Source of the DNA: an uncultured bacterium
GTDB lineage: Bacteria > Vulcanimicrobiota > CADAWZ01
Assembly (NCBI GenBank): GCA_902790465.1
Contig: CADASF010000009.1
Coordinates: 27,189 to 91,188 of the forward strand
Reading direction: 5' to 3'
DNA: 64,000 bases
Shown: positions 51,160-59,806 of the stretch, in pieces
Numbering within the stretch: the stretch's first letter is position 1
How the letters are laid out: each line of letters opens with the position of its first letter
Program-made: the position numbers and the translations under genes
Notes under the pieces: model-generated
Seen by the model: the letters and a program-made list of their open reading frames with translations, nothing else
Told to the model about the DNA's origin: nothing
Database searches by the model: none

Positions 51160-51933
51160 ATGAGTAATATTGTAAATGAAAATAATGTAGTTATATCGTT
51201 AGAAAATGTATCAAAAGTCTTTTATGATTTAAAAAAAGGTCCTTTAACTGTACTTGATAATGTTTCTTTTTCCTGTAAAAAAGGAGAGATTGTTGGAATT
51301 GTTGGTCCTAATGGAGCAGGAAAAACAACTCTTTTGAGGATAATTTCATCTCTCATTTCTCCAACATCTGGGATTGTAAAAGTAAATGGATTGGATAATT
51401 CTAAATATGGAGAGGAAAATAAAAAAAATATAGGTTTTTTGTCGTCCGATACATCCATTTATGAGCGTTTGACAGGAAAGGAATTTCTTTTATTTTTTGC
51501 TGAATTATATGGTATGGAAAAAGATTTTGCATTAAAAAGAATTGATGAATTGTCAGAAATTTTGGATTTCAAGAAAATAGAAAATAGAGTTTGCAAAAAT
51601 CTTTCTACTGGTGAAAAACAAAAGATATCTATTGCAAGGGCTATGATAAATGATCCAAATATTTTGATTTTAGATGAAGCCACAAATGGACTCGATATTC
51701 TTGCAAGAAAGCATATTCTTTGGCTTGTAAAAAATGCTAAAGAGAAGGGGAAAACTGTTTTATATTCTGCTCATGCCATGGACGAAATAGAAAAATTATC
51801 AGATAAAATAATTTTTTTGTTTAATGGAAAATTGATTTCTAATGGTTCGACGGAAGAACTAAAAAAACAATTTAATTGTGATGATTTGACACAGTGTTTT
51901 TTAAACAATATTGAACAGTACGAAAAAAAATAG
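51160..51933 (+). CDS. ABC exporter ATP-binding protein (NatA-like)
   Basis: The 257-aa ATPase has Walker A GPNGAGKTT, the Q-loop region, signature LSTGEKQKISIARA, Walker B ILILDEATNGLD and a switch His in YSAHAMDEIE. The next gene is its ABC-2 permease, two bases downstream. The NatA resemblance suggests sodium or drug export. No Shine-Dalgarno sequence precedes ATG. Confidence 0.88.
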   Translation: MSNIVNENNVVISLENVSKVFYDLKKGPLTVLDNVSFSCKKGEIVGIVGPNGAGKTTLLRIISSLISPTSGIVKVNGLDNSKYGEENKKNIGFLSSDTSIYERLTGKEFLLFFAELYGMEKDFALKRIDELSEILDFKKIENRVCKNLSTGEKQKISIARAMINDPNILILDEATNGLDILARKHILWLVKNAKEKGKTVLYSAHAMDEIEKLSDKIIFLFNGKLISNGSTEELKKQFNCDDLTQCFLNNIEQYEKK

Positions 51934-51935
51934 TT

Positions 51936-53165
51936 ATGAATTTTAGAGTAATTACAAAATTATATTTTAAAGAACTTAAAGAAATTTTAAGAACTTTTGG
52001 ATTAATTGTCAGCTTAATTATTTTTCCTGCAATAATATATCCAGCTATGTTGTATTATACAGGACAGACAACATTGGCTGAAAAGAACAAAGTTGATTCT
52101 GCAACAATATCTGTTTTTGTAAAAGGTTCTGAATTAATTCCAAATTTATCAGATTACATATATCCTGATGATAATATTGTTTTTTTGAAAAATGGAAACT
52201 ATGACAAAATAGATAAAGATTGTAAATTGATTATATCTTTAGAAAAAAGTACAGACCTATTTAAAAGTGGATATTCAAATATAGTTGCAAATTTAGAGTA
52301 TGATTCCACAGATAAATATTCATTAAAAGCACTTGATAGGTTTGAACGAATATTGTTTGATGTAAATAAAGAATCAACTTATGAAAGATTTGATGAAAAA
52401 AATATTCCTCCAGAAATAATGAATTTTGTTTCTGTCAATAGTAAAAATATTGCACCTCCTAAAAAAATAACAGGAGAACTTATAGGAAATATAATTCCTC
52501 TTTTTTTGATCATGTTTATAACATCAGGAGCAATGCAAGTTGCAATAGATATAACAGCAGGAGAAAAAGATAGAAAGACTATTCAAACACTTTTGATATC
52601 ACCAGCAAAGAGAATTGATATTATTATTTCTAAATTATTTGTTGTAATAACGACTGCTTTGGTATCTGGTTTTGTAAATTTATGTAGTATGTATCTTGCT
52701 ATTTATCTTATGCCAATGTCAAAATTTATGATAAAGGGGATGAAACTTGATTTTCAGACTTTTATTTTAGGTTTGCTTGTTATTATACCTTTGGTTTTAC
52801 TTTTTTCATCTGTTTTAACAGCTATAGGAGTTGCATCTAAAAATCAAGTTGAAGCAGGATTTTATACAATGCCTATCTTTTTTCTTGATTTTATTCCATT
52901 TATTGCTCTTTCAACTGTGGAAATTGCCAGTTTGACCAATTTAGATTTCTTTATTCCTGTTTATAATACGGCATTGGCAATAAAACTTCTGTTGATGTCG
53001 TCATTTACTTGGCAACAGATTTTTATAACAATATTTTCAAATTTGATTTATTCTGTATTTTTTGTTTTTCTCTGTGTAAAGTTATTTTCAAATGAAGATA
53101 TAGTTTTTTCAGGAGTAGGGGATTCTTTATTTGTATATATAAAGAAAATATTTATGAAAAATTAA
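51936..53165 (+). CDS. ABC-2 type exporter permease (NatB-like)
   Basis: The 409-aa membrane protein has one N-terminal helix (residues 18-42), a large external segment of about 140 residues and five more helices from residue 180 on. AGEKDRKTIQTLLISPAKR is the ABC-2 coupling signature. It completes a simple two-gene exporter with the upstream ATPase. Confidence 0.85.
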   Translation: MNFRVITKLYFKELKEILRTFGLIVSLIIFPAIIYPAMLYYTGQTTLAEKNKVDSATISVFVKGSELIPNLSDYIYPDDNIVFLKNGNYDKIDKDCKLIISLEKSTDLFKSGYSNIVANLEYDSTDKYSLKALDRFERILFDVNKESTYERFDEKNIPPEIMNFVSVNSKNIAPPKKITGELIGNIIPLFLIMFITSGAMQVAIDITAGEKDRKTIQTLLISPAKRIDIIISKLFVVITTALVSGFVNLCSMYLAIYLMPMSKFMIKGMKLDFQTFILGLLVIIPLVLLFSSVLTAIGVASKNQVEAGFYTMPIFFLDFIPFIALSTVEIASLTNLDFFIPVYNTALAIKLLLMSSFTWQQIFITIFSNLIYSVFFVFLCVKLFSNEDIVFSGVGDSLFVYIKKIFMKN

Positions 53166-53177
53166 GGGGAGGAAAAG

Positions 53178-54353
53178 ATGAGAAAAGTTTTAGTCTTGTT
53201 ATTGATTATGTCATTTAGTTTACTTTCTGTATCTTTTTTGAGTGCAGAAGAAAATTTAAAGACAGATAAGGATTTTTCAAATTCAGTCGCCTGTTTTGGA
53301 AAAAATATTCTTATAAAAGAATATAACAAAGCAAATACTGTTATATCTCCTTTGAGCATACATTTAGCTCTTGATATGCTATACAATGGGGCAGAGGGTA
53401 AAACAGAAAAAGAGATGAAAAAAACTCTTTCTTATCCTTCAAATATGGCTAAAAAGAATATTTCTGAACAGTCAAAAGCAATAATGGACAATTTAAAATC
53501 GACTGATTCAATGGCACTTGAAATAGCAAATTCACTTTGGGTTAAGAAAAATGTTAAAATTAAACAGTCATTTATAGATAATTGCAAAAAATATTTTTAT
53601 GCAGAAGTTAAAAATAATACAAATCCAAGTTTGATAAATAAATGGGTTTCAGATAAAACTCACCAAAAGATAAATAAAATAGTTCCTGATGGTTCACAAA
53701 TAGATACTGCTTTGATCAATGCTATATATTTTAATGGCACTTGGGTTGACAAATTTGACAAAAATTATACAAATGATCAAGATTTTACAAATGTAAAAGG
53801 TCAAAAAATAAAAGTTCCGATGATGTTTAAATCTGAATATATGAGATATTATGAAAATGACAAATATCAAGTTGTCAGACTTCCTTACAAGGGAAATAAA
53901 ATGTCAATGTATGTTTTTTTGCCAAGTGAAAATAGTTCTATTGATAGTTTTGTAAAAGATTTTTCACAGGATGAATTTTTAAATACTTCTAATAATGTAA
54001 AAAGAACAAAAGTAAATTTGCATTTGCCTAAGTTCAAAACGGAATGTAGTTTTGAAATATCTAAAACAGTAAAAGAACTCGGTATGAAATCGGCATTTAA
54101 TGGTAAAGCAGATTTTAAAGGAATATCAGATGATTTTTTTGTTTCAGAAATAATTCATAAAACTTATATTGATGTTAATGAATCAGGTACAGAAGCCGCT
54201 GCTGTAACTGCTATAATTAGAGCGACAGGTTGTGCACCAGGTGCTCAAGAAATAATTAAAAATATGTATGTTAATAGACCGTTCTTTTTTGTTTTGTCAG
54301 ATGATGTTTCAAATATACCTGTATTTATGGGAGTAATTACTGAGCCTAAATAA
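53178..54353 (+). CDS. Secreted serpin 1
   Basis: The 391-aa serine-protease inhibitor fold has a signal peptide (cleavage near LSA-EE). Serpin signatures: NTVISPLSIHLAL, ALINAIYFNGTW, and the hinge VNESGTEAAAVTA, with the small residues needed for loop insertion, so it should be inhibitory. The reactive loop runs AIIRATGCAPGAQEI before RPFFFVLSDD. P1 is not assigned, but Arg and Cys are in the exposed part. It would trap a protease of the host, food or competitors. GGGGAGG precedes ATG. A paralogue with a different loop lies at 61,420. Confidence 0.93.
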   Translation: MRKVLVLLLIMSFSLLSVSFLSAEENLKTDKDFSNSVACFGKNILIKEYNKANTVISPLSIHLALDMLYNGAEGKTEKEMKKTLSYPSNMAKKNISEQSKAIMDNLKSTDSMALEIANSLWVKKNVKIKQSFIDNCKKYFYAEVKNNTNPSLINKWVSDKTHQKINKIVPDGSQIDTALINAIYFNGTWVDKFDKNYTNDQDFTNVKGQKIKVPMMFKSEYMRYYENDKYQVVRLPYKGNKMSMYVFLPSENSSIDSFVKDFSQDEFLNTSNNVKRTKVNLHLPKFKTECSFEISKTVKELGMKSAFNGKADFKGISDDFFVSEIIHKTYIDVNESGTEAAAVTAIIRATGCAPGAQEIIKNMYVNRPFFFVLSDDVSNIPVFMGVITEPK

Positions 54354-54392
54354 AAAAACTCCAGCCGAGAATATATTTTAGGGGAGAAAAAG

Positions 54393-55349
54393 ATGAAGAA
54401 TTTATTGTTTTTGTTTTTATTTATTATATTTGCAGTTACTTCAGTAAATGCACAATATAAATTTATTGATGTTACATTAAATGATGAGGTTCTCAATCAG
54501 CTTGGTTATACACCTGTAAGAGAAAATGTTGGAAAATACAATGAAACATTGACCATATACGAAGGAGATACTATCGCAAAATCAATATATATTCCTGAAA
54601 ATTACAGTTATGATGGGCGTGCGTATAGAATTGTTAAAATTGCAGAAGAGGCTTTTTGTCATTGTCCTTCAATAGTAGATGTAGAAATACCAGGTACTAT
54701 TACAAAAATAGAGAAAAAGGCTTTTGCTCATTGTGAATCTTTGCAAAGTGTAAAAATAAAAGACGGAGTAAAAATAATAGGTGAATCTGCTTTTTTGAAT
54801 TCCACAAAATTGGAAAATATCAATATTCCAAATAGTGTATTTAAAATTGGTGAAGAGGCTTTTTCTTGTTGTAAATCAATAAAAAATATAGAAATTCCAA
54901 GCAGTGTTACATTTATAGGAGATTTTGCTTTCAATTATTGTGAAGGTTTAAAAGAAATAACAATTCCGAGCAGTATTACAGCAATTTCAGAAAATTGTTT
55001 TTATCAGTGTAGGGGATTGGAAAAAGTAACTCTTCCAAATACAATAAAATTGATAAAGGGAAATGCTTTTTGTTGTTGTGTTTCTTTGAAAAGCATAACT
55101 ATTCCTAATGGTGTTACATATATTGGAGATATGGCATTTTCCACTTGTTCAGAGTTCACTGAGTTTATAATTCCAAATAGTGTCAAAAAAATTGGACACA
55201 GAGCTTTTTGGGGTTGTAGTTTGTTGAAAAGTATAACTGTTCCTGATTCTGTTGAGGATATTGCAGTAAATGCTTTTGAAAGTATTCCACAGATTTATTA
55301 TCACGGTAAAGCAACAGGTTTACCGTGGGGAGCAGGTAAAGTAAATTAG
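54393..55349 (+). CDS. Secreted BspA-like leucine-rich-repeat protein
   Basis: The 318-aa protein has a signal peptide (VNAQ) and about eight LRR_5 repeats of the form IGEEAFSCCKSIKNIEIPSS. Repeats of this kind form extracellular solenoids that bind host or microbial surfaces. The repeats contain an unusual number of cysteines (CC pairs). It ends in WGAGKVN. It lies 39 bases after serpin 1, in a probable operon. AGGGGAG precedes ATG. Confidence 0.88.
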   Translation: MKNLLFLFLFIIFAVTSVNAQYKFIDVTLNDEVLNQLGYTPVRENVGKYNETLTIYEGDTIAKSIYIPENYSYDGRAYRIVKIAEEAFCHCPSIVDVEIPGTITKIEKKAFAHCESLQSVKIKDGVKIIGESAFLNSTKLENINIPNSVFKIGEEAFSCCKSIKNIEIPSSVTFIGDFAFNYCEGLKEITIPSSITAISENCFYQCRGLEKVTLPNTIKLIKGNAFCCCVSLKSITIPNGVTYIGDMAFSTCSEFTEFIIPNSVKKIGHRAFWGCSLLKSITVPDSVEDIAVNAFESIPQIYYHGKATGLPWGAGKVN

Positions 55350-55362
55350 GAGGAAAAACAAA

Positions 55363-57009
55363 ATGAGTGATACAAATAGTAAGGCCAGAGCCATTCGTGA
55401 TGAACACTTGGAATTTATGAGGAAGAAACAGGTACAACTACGGGCTCAGTACGGTGAGAACCACAGGATAACTGATGGCAATTACGATGAATCACTGGCT
55501 GTCAAGTGCGTCAACGGTACTTTCGTTGGCAAAGAAACGGATGGCATCATTGCATACAAAGGCATTCCATTCGTAGGTAAGCCACCTATCGGCGAGCTTC
55601 GCTGGAAAGCACCAGTTGATGTTGTTCCCGATGACGGCGTATATGAAGCGTACTACAATGCTAAGAGTTCCCGTCAAATGCCGAGTGATACTGAGAATGC
55701 TTCACTTTACTATCAGAGTGAAGATTGTCTGTATCTGAATATATGGAAGGCTAATGATGCGTGTACAGAAAAGAAGCCAGTTATGGTATGGATTCACGGT
55801 GGTGCATTTGAACTTGGTGGAACGGTCGAACCAGTTTCCCAGTGTAATAATTTCGTCAAGGAAAATCCAGAAGTTATCGTTGTCTCTATTGCATATAGGC
55901 TTGGGGTCTTCGGTTTCTTCCACCTATCCCATCTGTCGGACGGTGCGGATTATCCTGATGCACAGAACCTTGGGTTAATGGATCAGATTATGGCACTCAA
56001 ATGGATTCATGAGAACATTGCTAATTTCGGTGGAGATCCAGACAATGTGACGATTTTTGGAGAGTCTGCTGGTGCTGCGAGTGTTACCCTGATTCCACTC
56101 ATCGAAGGCTCCCATAAATATTTCCATCGGGTCATCGCCCAGAGCGGTTCTCCAGTCTTTACAAGGACGCCAGAAGAGGCAATCGCATGCACGGATGAAC
56201 TGATGGGTATTCTCGGTTGCAAAACTGTTGCAGACCTTCAGAAGGTCGATGTGGATAAATTTATAGAAGCATCTTCTGTCCTTGGATTACGAGTATGGGC
56301 TGAGAGAGACGGAAAATTAATTACAAAGGAACCTTACGAGGCTTATGCAAATGGTATGGCAAAGGATATAGAATTCCTTCAGGGCTGTAATAAGGATGAA
56401 CTGGGCTTTTTCATAATAGGCATGGGGCTGAAAGGCTTCAACCTATGGGCAGCCGACCGCAAAGCAAAGAAGATGGCACAGCTGACGGATGAGGAAAAAG
56501 CACTGGTTGAAAGTTTTTGCAAAAATAGGGGCGAGGACTATGTATATACTGGCGATGAGCGGGCTAACTCCGCAGGGCTGTTCGACCAAATCGTTTTTAT
56601 AGCACCGCTCTTTAGGTTGTTGGAGAACCAGACCAGGGCTGGTGGTAAGACATATGCGTATTTCTTCACGCCTGAAACTTCTACGCCGTATGTGAGATGC
56701 GGACATTCAGTAGAGCTTTCGACAGTATTCAATCATCCAGAGGTTGCCGAGGAATTTGGAAGACCCTTTGACGAGACCTTCTCGAAGACTTTGCGTAAGA
56801 TGTGGGTTCAATTTGCCAAGACTGGCAATCCGTCCCTCACTGCAGACATTTCTCCAGACGGCAAGGCAAAGGAATGGCCGATTTACGACTTGGAGAATAG
56901 GAAATGGATGGTCTTCGATGAGTTTGACATCCATTCGGAGAAGGAGTCTGAGCGAAAGATTCTCGATTGGGACAGAACCTATTTCCTGACTAAGTATTAC
57001 TGTATCTAA
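55363..57009 (+). CDS. Type B carboxylesterase, probably acquired
   Basis: The 548-aa alpha/beta hydrolase has the nucleophile elbow GESAGAASV, an acid candidate in NKDELGFF, and a His in GHSVELSTVF, with the oxyanion motif WIHGGAFELGG. It hydrolyses esters, with or without feruloyl or lipid preference. No signal peptide is evident. Base composition is near 47% G+C by eye, with many C- and G-ending codons, against about 30% around it. The gene carries its own G+C-rich terminator, so recent transfer is likely. AGGAGG precedes ATG. Confidence 0.92.
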   Translation: MSDTNSKARAIRDEHLEFMRKKQVQLRAQYGENHRITDGNYDESLAVKCVNGTFVGKETDGIIAYKGIPFVGKPPIGELRWKAPVDVVPDDGVYEAYYNAKSSRQMPSDTENASLYYQSEDCLYLNIWKANDACTEKKPVMVWIHGGAFELGGTVEPVSQCNNFVKENPEVIVVSIAYRLGVFGFFHLSHLSDGADYPDAQNLGLMDQIMALKWIHENIANFGGDPDNVTIFGESAGAASVTLIPLIEGSHKYFHRVIAQSGSPVFTRTPEEAIACTDELMGILGCKTVADLQKVDVDKFIEASSVLGLRVWAERDGKLITKEPYEAYANGMAKDIEFLQGCNKDELGFFIIGMGLKGFNLWAADRKAKKMAQLTDEEKALVESFCKNRGEDYVYTGDERANSAGLFDQIVFIAPLFRLLENQTRAGGKTYAYFFTPETSTPYVRCGHSVELSTVFNHPEVAEEFGRPFDETFSKTLRKMWVQFAKTGNPSLTADISPDGKAKEWPIYDLENRKWMVFDEFDIHSEKESERKILDWDRTYFLTKYYCI

Positions 57010-57020
57010 CACATTCAACT

Positions 57021-57053
57021 CACAGTGTCTCTTCTTCGGAGGAGGCACTGTGT
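57021..57053 (+). terminator. G+C-rich terminator of the esterase gene
   Basis: CACAGTG and CTC pair with GAG and CACTGTG; its composition differs from native terminators here and suggests that it came in with the gene. Confidence 0.7.
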
Positions 57054-57088
57054 TTCTGCCCTTTTTTCTTTAGCTTAATATTAAGTAG

Positions 57089-57124
57089 GGCGTGTGGAAA
57101 ATTTTCTCCGCACGCTATTTTTAT
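57089..57124 (+). terminator. GCGTG-family hairpin terminator
   Basis: GCGTG...GGA pairs with TCC...CACGC and is followed by a T-tract. Close relatives are at 63,531 (and, more weakly, 10,567). Confidence 0.7.
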
Positions 57125-57201
57125 GTGTCAAAAAAATTATAATTGACTTTTTAGATTTCACATTTTATAATAAAAAAATAAAATATAAAAGAGAAAAATT
57201 T

Positions 57202-59682
57202 ATGAAAAAATACTCTGTTTTGGGAATGACTTGCTCAGCCTGTTCATCAAGAGTTGAAAAGGCTGTATCTAAAGTAAAAGGTGTTTCATCTTGTTCAGTC
57301 AGTTTTTTGACTAATTCAATGTCTGTTGAAGGCAATTATTCAGAAGATGATATAAAAAAAGCTGTTGAAAAAGCAGGTTATTCCATAAAATTTGATAACA
57401 AAAAAGAAGATAAAAAAGATGTCTTGGATACGGATTTTGTAAATCTAAAAAATAGGCTCATATATTCTTCTATTTTGCTTATAATTCTTTTTTACATATC
57501 TACAGGGCATATGATCTTCTCTATGCCTCTTTTTATTTTGGAAAATAATTTTTTGATACAGGGGATTATTCAGCTTTTACTTGCAACAATAATTATTTTC
57601 ATAAACATAAAATTTTTTACGGACGGATTCAGTGGTCTTTTGCATTTAAGCCCAAATATGAATACACTTGTAGCCATTGGCTCTTTGGCTTCTTATCTAT
57701 ATAGTTGTTCTTCACTATATTTAATGACAGATTTTGTCATTGCTGGCGATTTTATCGTAGGAAAAAAATATCTAAAAGATATGTATTTTGAATCATCTGC
57801 AATGATTTTGACATTGATAACATTTGGAAGATTGCTTGAAGCTATTTCAAAGGGAAAGACACAAAATGCTCTTTTAAATTTGATAAATTTAGCTCCTAAA
57901 ACTGCGATTTTATTTAAAGATGACAAAGAAATAGAAGTACCTGTTGAAGAAGTAAAAAAAGATGATGTTTTTGTGGTTAGAGACGGAAAAGCAATTCCTG
58001 TTGATGGTGTTATTATTGAGGGGTTCTGCTCTGTTGATGAATCTTCACTTACTGGCGAGAGTATTCCTGTTGATAAAAAAGAACGAGACCTTGTATATGC
58101 AGGTTCTATTCTTCATTCTGGATTTGTAAAATGCAAGGCACTAAAAGTTGGAGAAGATACGGCACTTGCCCAGATCATAAAATTAGTTTCTGATTCTGCC
58201 ACAACAAAAGCACCTTCTCAAAGGATTGCAGATGTTGTAGCTGGTGTATTTGTGCCAGTCGTTATGGCTATTTCTTTGATTACTTTTTTTATTTGGATTT
58301 TCGTTGGTCAAACAATTAGTTTTTCACTTGCACGAGCTGTTTCTGTTTTGGTGATAAGTTGTCCTTGTGCGTTGGGACTTGCTGTTCCTGTTTCGATAAT
58401 GACAGGGAGTGGAGTAGGTGCAAAAAATGGGATTCTTTTTAAGACTGCCTCTGCTCTTGAAATGACTGCAAATATAAATTGTATGGCACTTGACAAAACA
58501 GGAACTTTGACATATGGAAAGCCAGAAGTTACGGACATTTGCCCTTCTGATTCTTCGAGTGAAAATGAATTGATTTCACTTGCTTATTCTTTGGAAAAAA
58601 AGAGTTCACACCCTTTGGCTGAAGCTGTTACTCGATATGCAGAAAAGAACGACATAAAATTTGAGGAAGTTTCAGATTTTAATACATCACTTGGTCTTGG
58701 AATATCTGCAAAAACATCTTTTGGAATTGTCTATGCTGGAAATTTTAATTTTGTAAGTAAATATATTTCTATTTCCGAAAATACTAAAAAAATGGCTGAA
58801 AAACTTTCTGATGAAGGTAAAAATCTTTTGTTTTTTGCCTCAAAAGAAAAGGAATTTGGATTGATTGCAACTGCTGATACATTGAGGGAGGAAACTCCAA
58901 AAGCTGTTGAAGAATTAAAAAATATGGGGATCAAATTATTCTGCTTAACAGGCGATAATAAGAGGACTGCAAAGGCTATTTCAAATAAGGCAAAAATCGA
59001 AAATTTTTTCGCAGAAATTCTTCCTGCAGGTAAAGAAAAAATCGTATCATCACTCAAAAAATATGGTCAAACTGCTATGGTTGGAGATGGAATAAATGAT
59101 TCACCTGCTTTAAAAAGTGCAGATGTTGGAATCGCAATTGGAACTGGAATAGATGTTGCCATTGATGTTGCAGATGTTGTTTTGATGAAAAGTAAACTTC
59201 TTGATTTACCTGCTTGTATAAGGTTGAGTAGGGCGGTTTTGCGTAATATACATGAAAATTTAGCTTGGGCTTTTTTGTATAATATTTTGTGTATTCCATT
59301 GGCTATGGGGCTTTTTATACCTATTTGTGGATTAAAATTAAATCCCTCTTGGTCTGCATTGGCTATGAGTTTGTCAAGTGTCAGTGTTGTAACAAATGCC
59401 CTTAGATTAAATTTTGTAAATATTTATGATTCTTCAAAAGATAAGAAAATTAAAAGTGTGGAGGAAAAAATAATGGAAAAAAATATAAAAATTGAGGGAA
59501 TGAGCTGTCAACATTGTTCGTCAAGAGTAAAAAAAGTTTTGGAAAAAATAAATGGTGTTGTTTCGGCAACTGTAAGTCATTCAGAGGGAACAGCTGTAAT
59601 AGTTTTATCTGAAGATGTGCCAAATGATGTTTTGAAAAAAGCAATTGAAGATGAGGATTTTTCAGTTTTGGAGATAAAGTAA
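57202..59682 (+). CDS. copA: Copper-exporting P1B-type ATPase with C-terminal CopZ-like domain
   Basis: The 826-aa pump has an N-terminal heavy-metal domain (MTCSACSS), eight membrane helices, the actuator TGES, the metal-binding helix SCPCALG, phosphorylation site DKTGTLT and hinge GDGINDSPAL. It moves Cu(I) out of the cytosol. A second metal-binding domain (MSCQHCSS) is fused to the C-terminus, which is rare. ATG 57,202 is chosen because the N-terminal metal-binding fold starts there; the longer frame from 57,094 begins inside the upstream hairpin. No copper regulator (CsoR, CopY) is adjacent. Confidence 0.93.
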   Translation: MKKYSVLGMTCSACSSRVEKAVSKVKGVSSCSVSFLTNSMSVEGNYSEDDIKKAVEKAGYSIKFDNKKEDKKDVLDTDFVNLKNRLIYSSILLIILFYISTGHMIFSMPLFILENNFLIQGIIQLLLATIIIFINIKFFTDGFSGLLHLSPNMNTLVAIGSLASYLYSCSSLYLMTDFVIAGDFIVGKKYLKDMYFESSAMILTLITFGRLLEAISKGKTQNALLNLINLAPKTAILFKDDKEIEVPVEEVKKDDVFVVRDGKAIPVDGVIIEGFCSVDESSLTGESIPVDKKERDLVYAGSILHSGFVKCKALKVGEDTALAQIIKLVSDSATTKAPSQRIADVVAGVFVPVVMAISLITFFIWIFVGQTISFSLARAVSVLVISCPCALGLAVPVSIMTGSGVGAKNGILFKTASALEMTANINCMALDKTGTLTYGKPEVTDICPSDSSSENELISLAYSLEKKSSHPLAEAVTRYAEKNDIKFEEVSDFNTSLGLGISAKTSFGIVYAGNFNFVSKYISISENTKKMAEKLSDEGKNLLFFASKEKEFGLIATADTLREETPKAVEELKNMGIKLFCLTGDNKRTAKAISNKAKIENFFAEILPAGKEKIVSSLKKYGQTAMVGDGINDSPALKSADVGIAIGTGIDVAIDVADVVLMKSKLLDLPACIRLSRAVLRNIHENLAWAFLYNILCIPLAMGLFIPICGLKLNPSWSALAMSLSSVSVVTNALRLNFVNIYDSSKDKKIKSVEEKIMEKNIKIEGMSCQHCSSRVKKVLEKINGVVSATVSHSEGTAVIVLSEDVPNDVLKKAIEDEDFSVLEIK
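59460..59475 (+). promoter_or_regulatory. Internal ribosome binding site before the CopZ-like domain
   Basis: GGAGG at 59,460-59,464 stands eight bases before an in-frame ATG at 59,473. This spacing is optimal, so a separate 69-aa copper chaperone could be made from the same message. Confidence 0.6.
59473..59682 (+). CDS. Possible separately translated CopZ-like chaperone
   Basis: The 69-aa reading frame begins MEKNIKIEGMSCQHCSS and covers exactly one heavy-metal-associated domain with the copper-binding CxxC. The length equals that of free CopZ chaperones. It is in frame with copA and would be the C-terminal domain of the fused pump if initiation occurs only upstream. E. coli copA also yields a chaperone from the pump gene, by a programmed frameshift. 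Whether this start is used cannot be read from sequence. Confidence 0.45.
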   Translation: MEKNIKIEGMSCQHCSSRVKKVLEKINGVVSATVSHSEGTAVIVLSEDVPNDVLKKAIEDEDFSVLEIK

Positions 59683-59696
59683 AAAGTGTTCCAAAA

Positions 59697-59727
59697 GCGA
59701 GTTATAATAATATAGCTCGTTTTTTAT
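59697..59727 (+). terminator. Terminator after copA
   Basis: GCGAGTTATA pairs with TATAGCTCG and is followed by a T-tract. Confidence 0.7.
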
Positions 59728-59806
59728 TTTGTGAAAAATACATAAAGGAAACTTTTTGAAAATATAAAAACATAATACAATAAATTAACAAATATTGGAG
59801 ATAAAA

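Noticed and set aside
56707..57048. Minus-strand frame of 113 codons over the end of the esterase
   Set aside because: G+C-rich coding DNA gives long antisense frames; the terminator is included and no family resemblance is visible.
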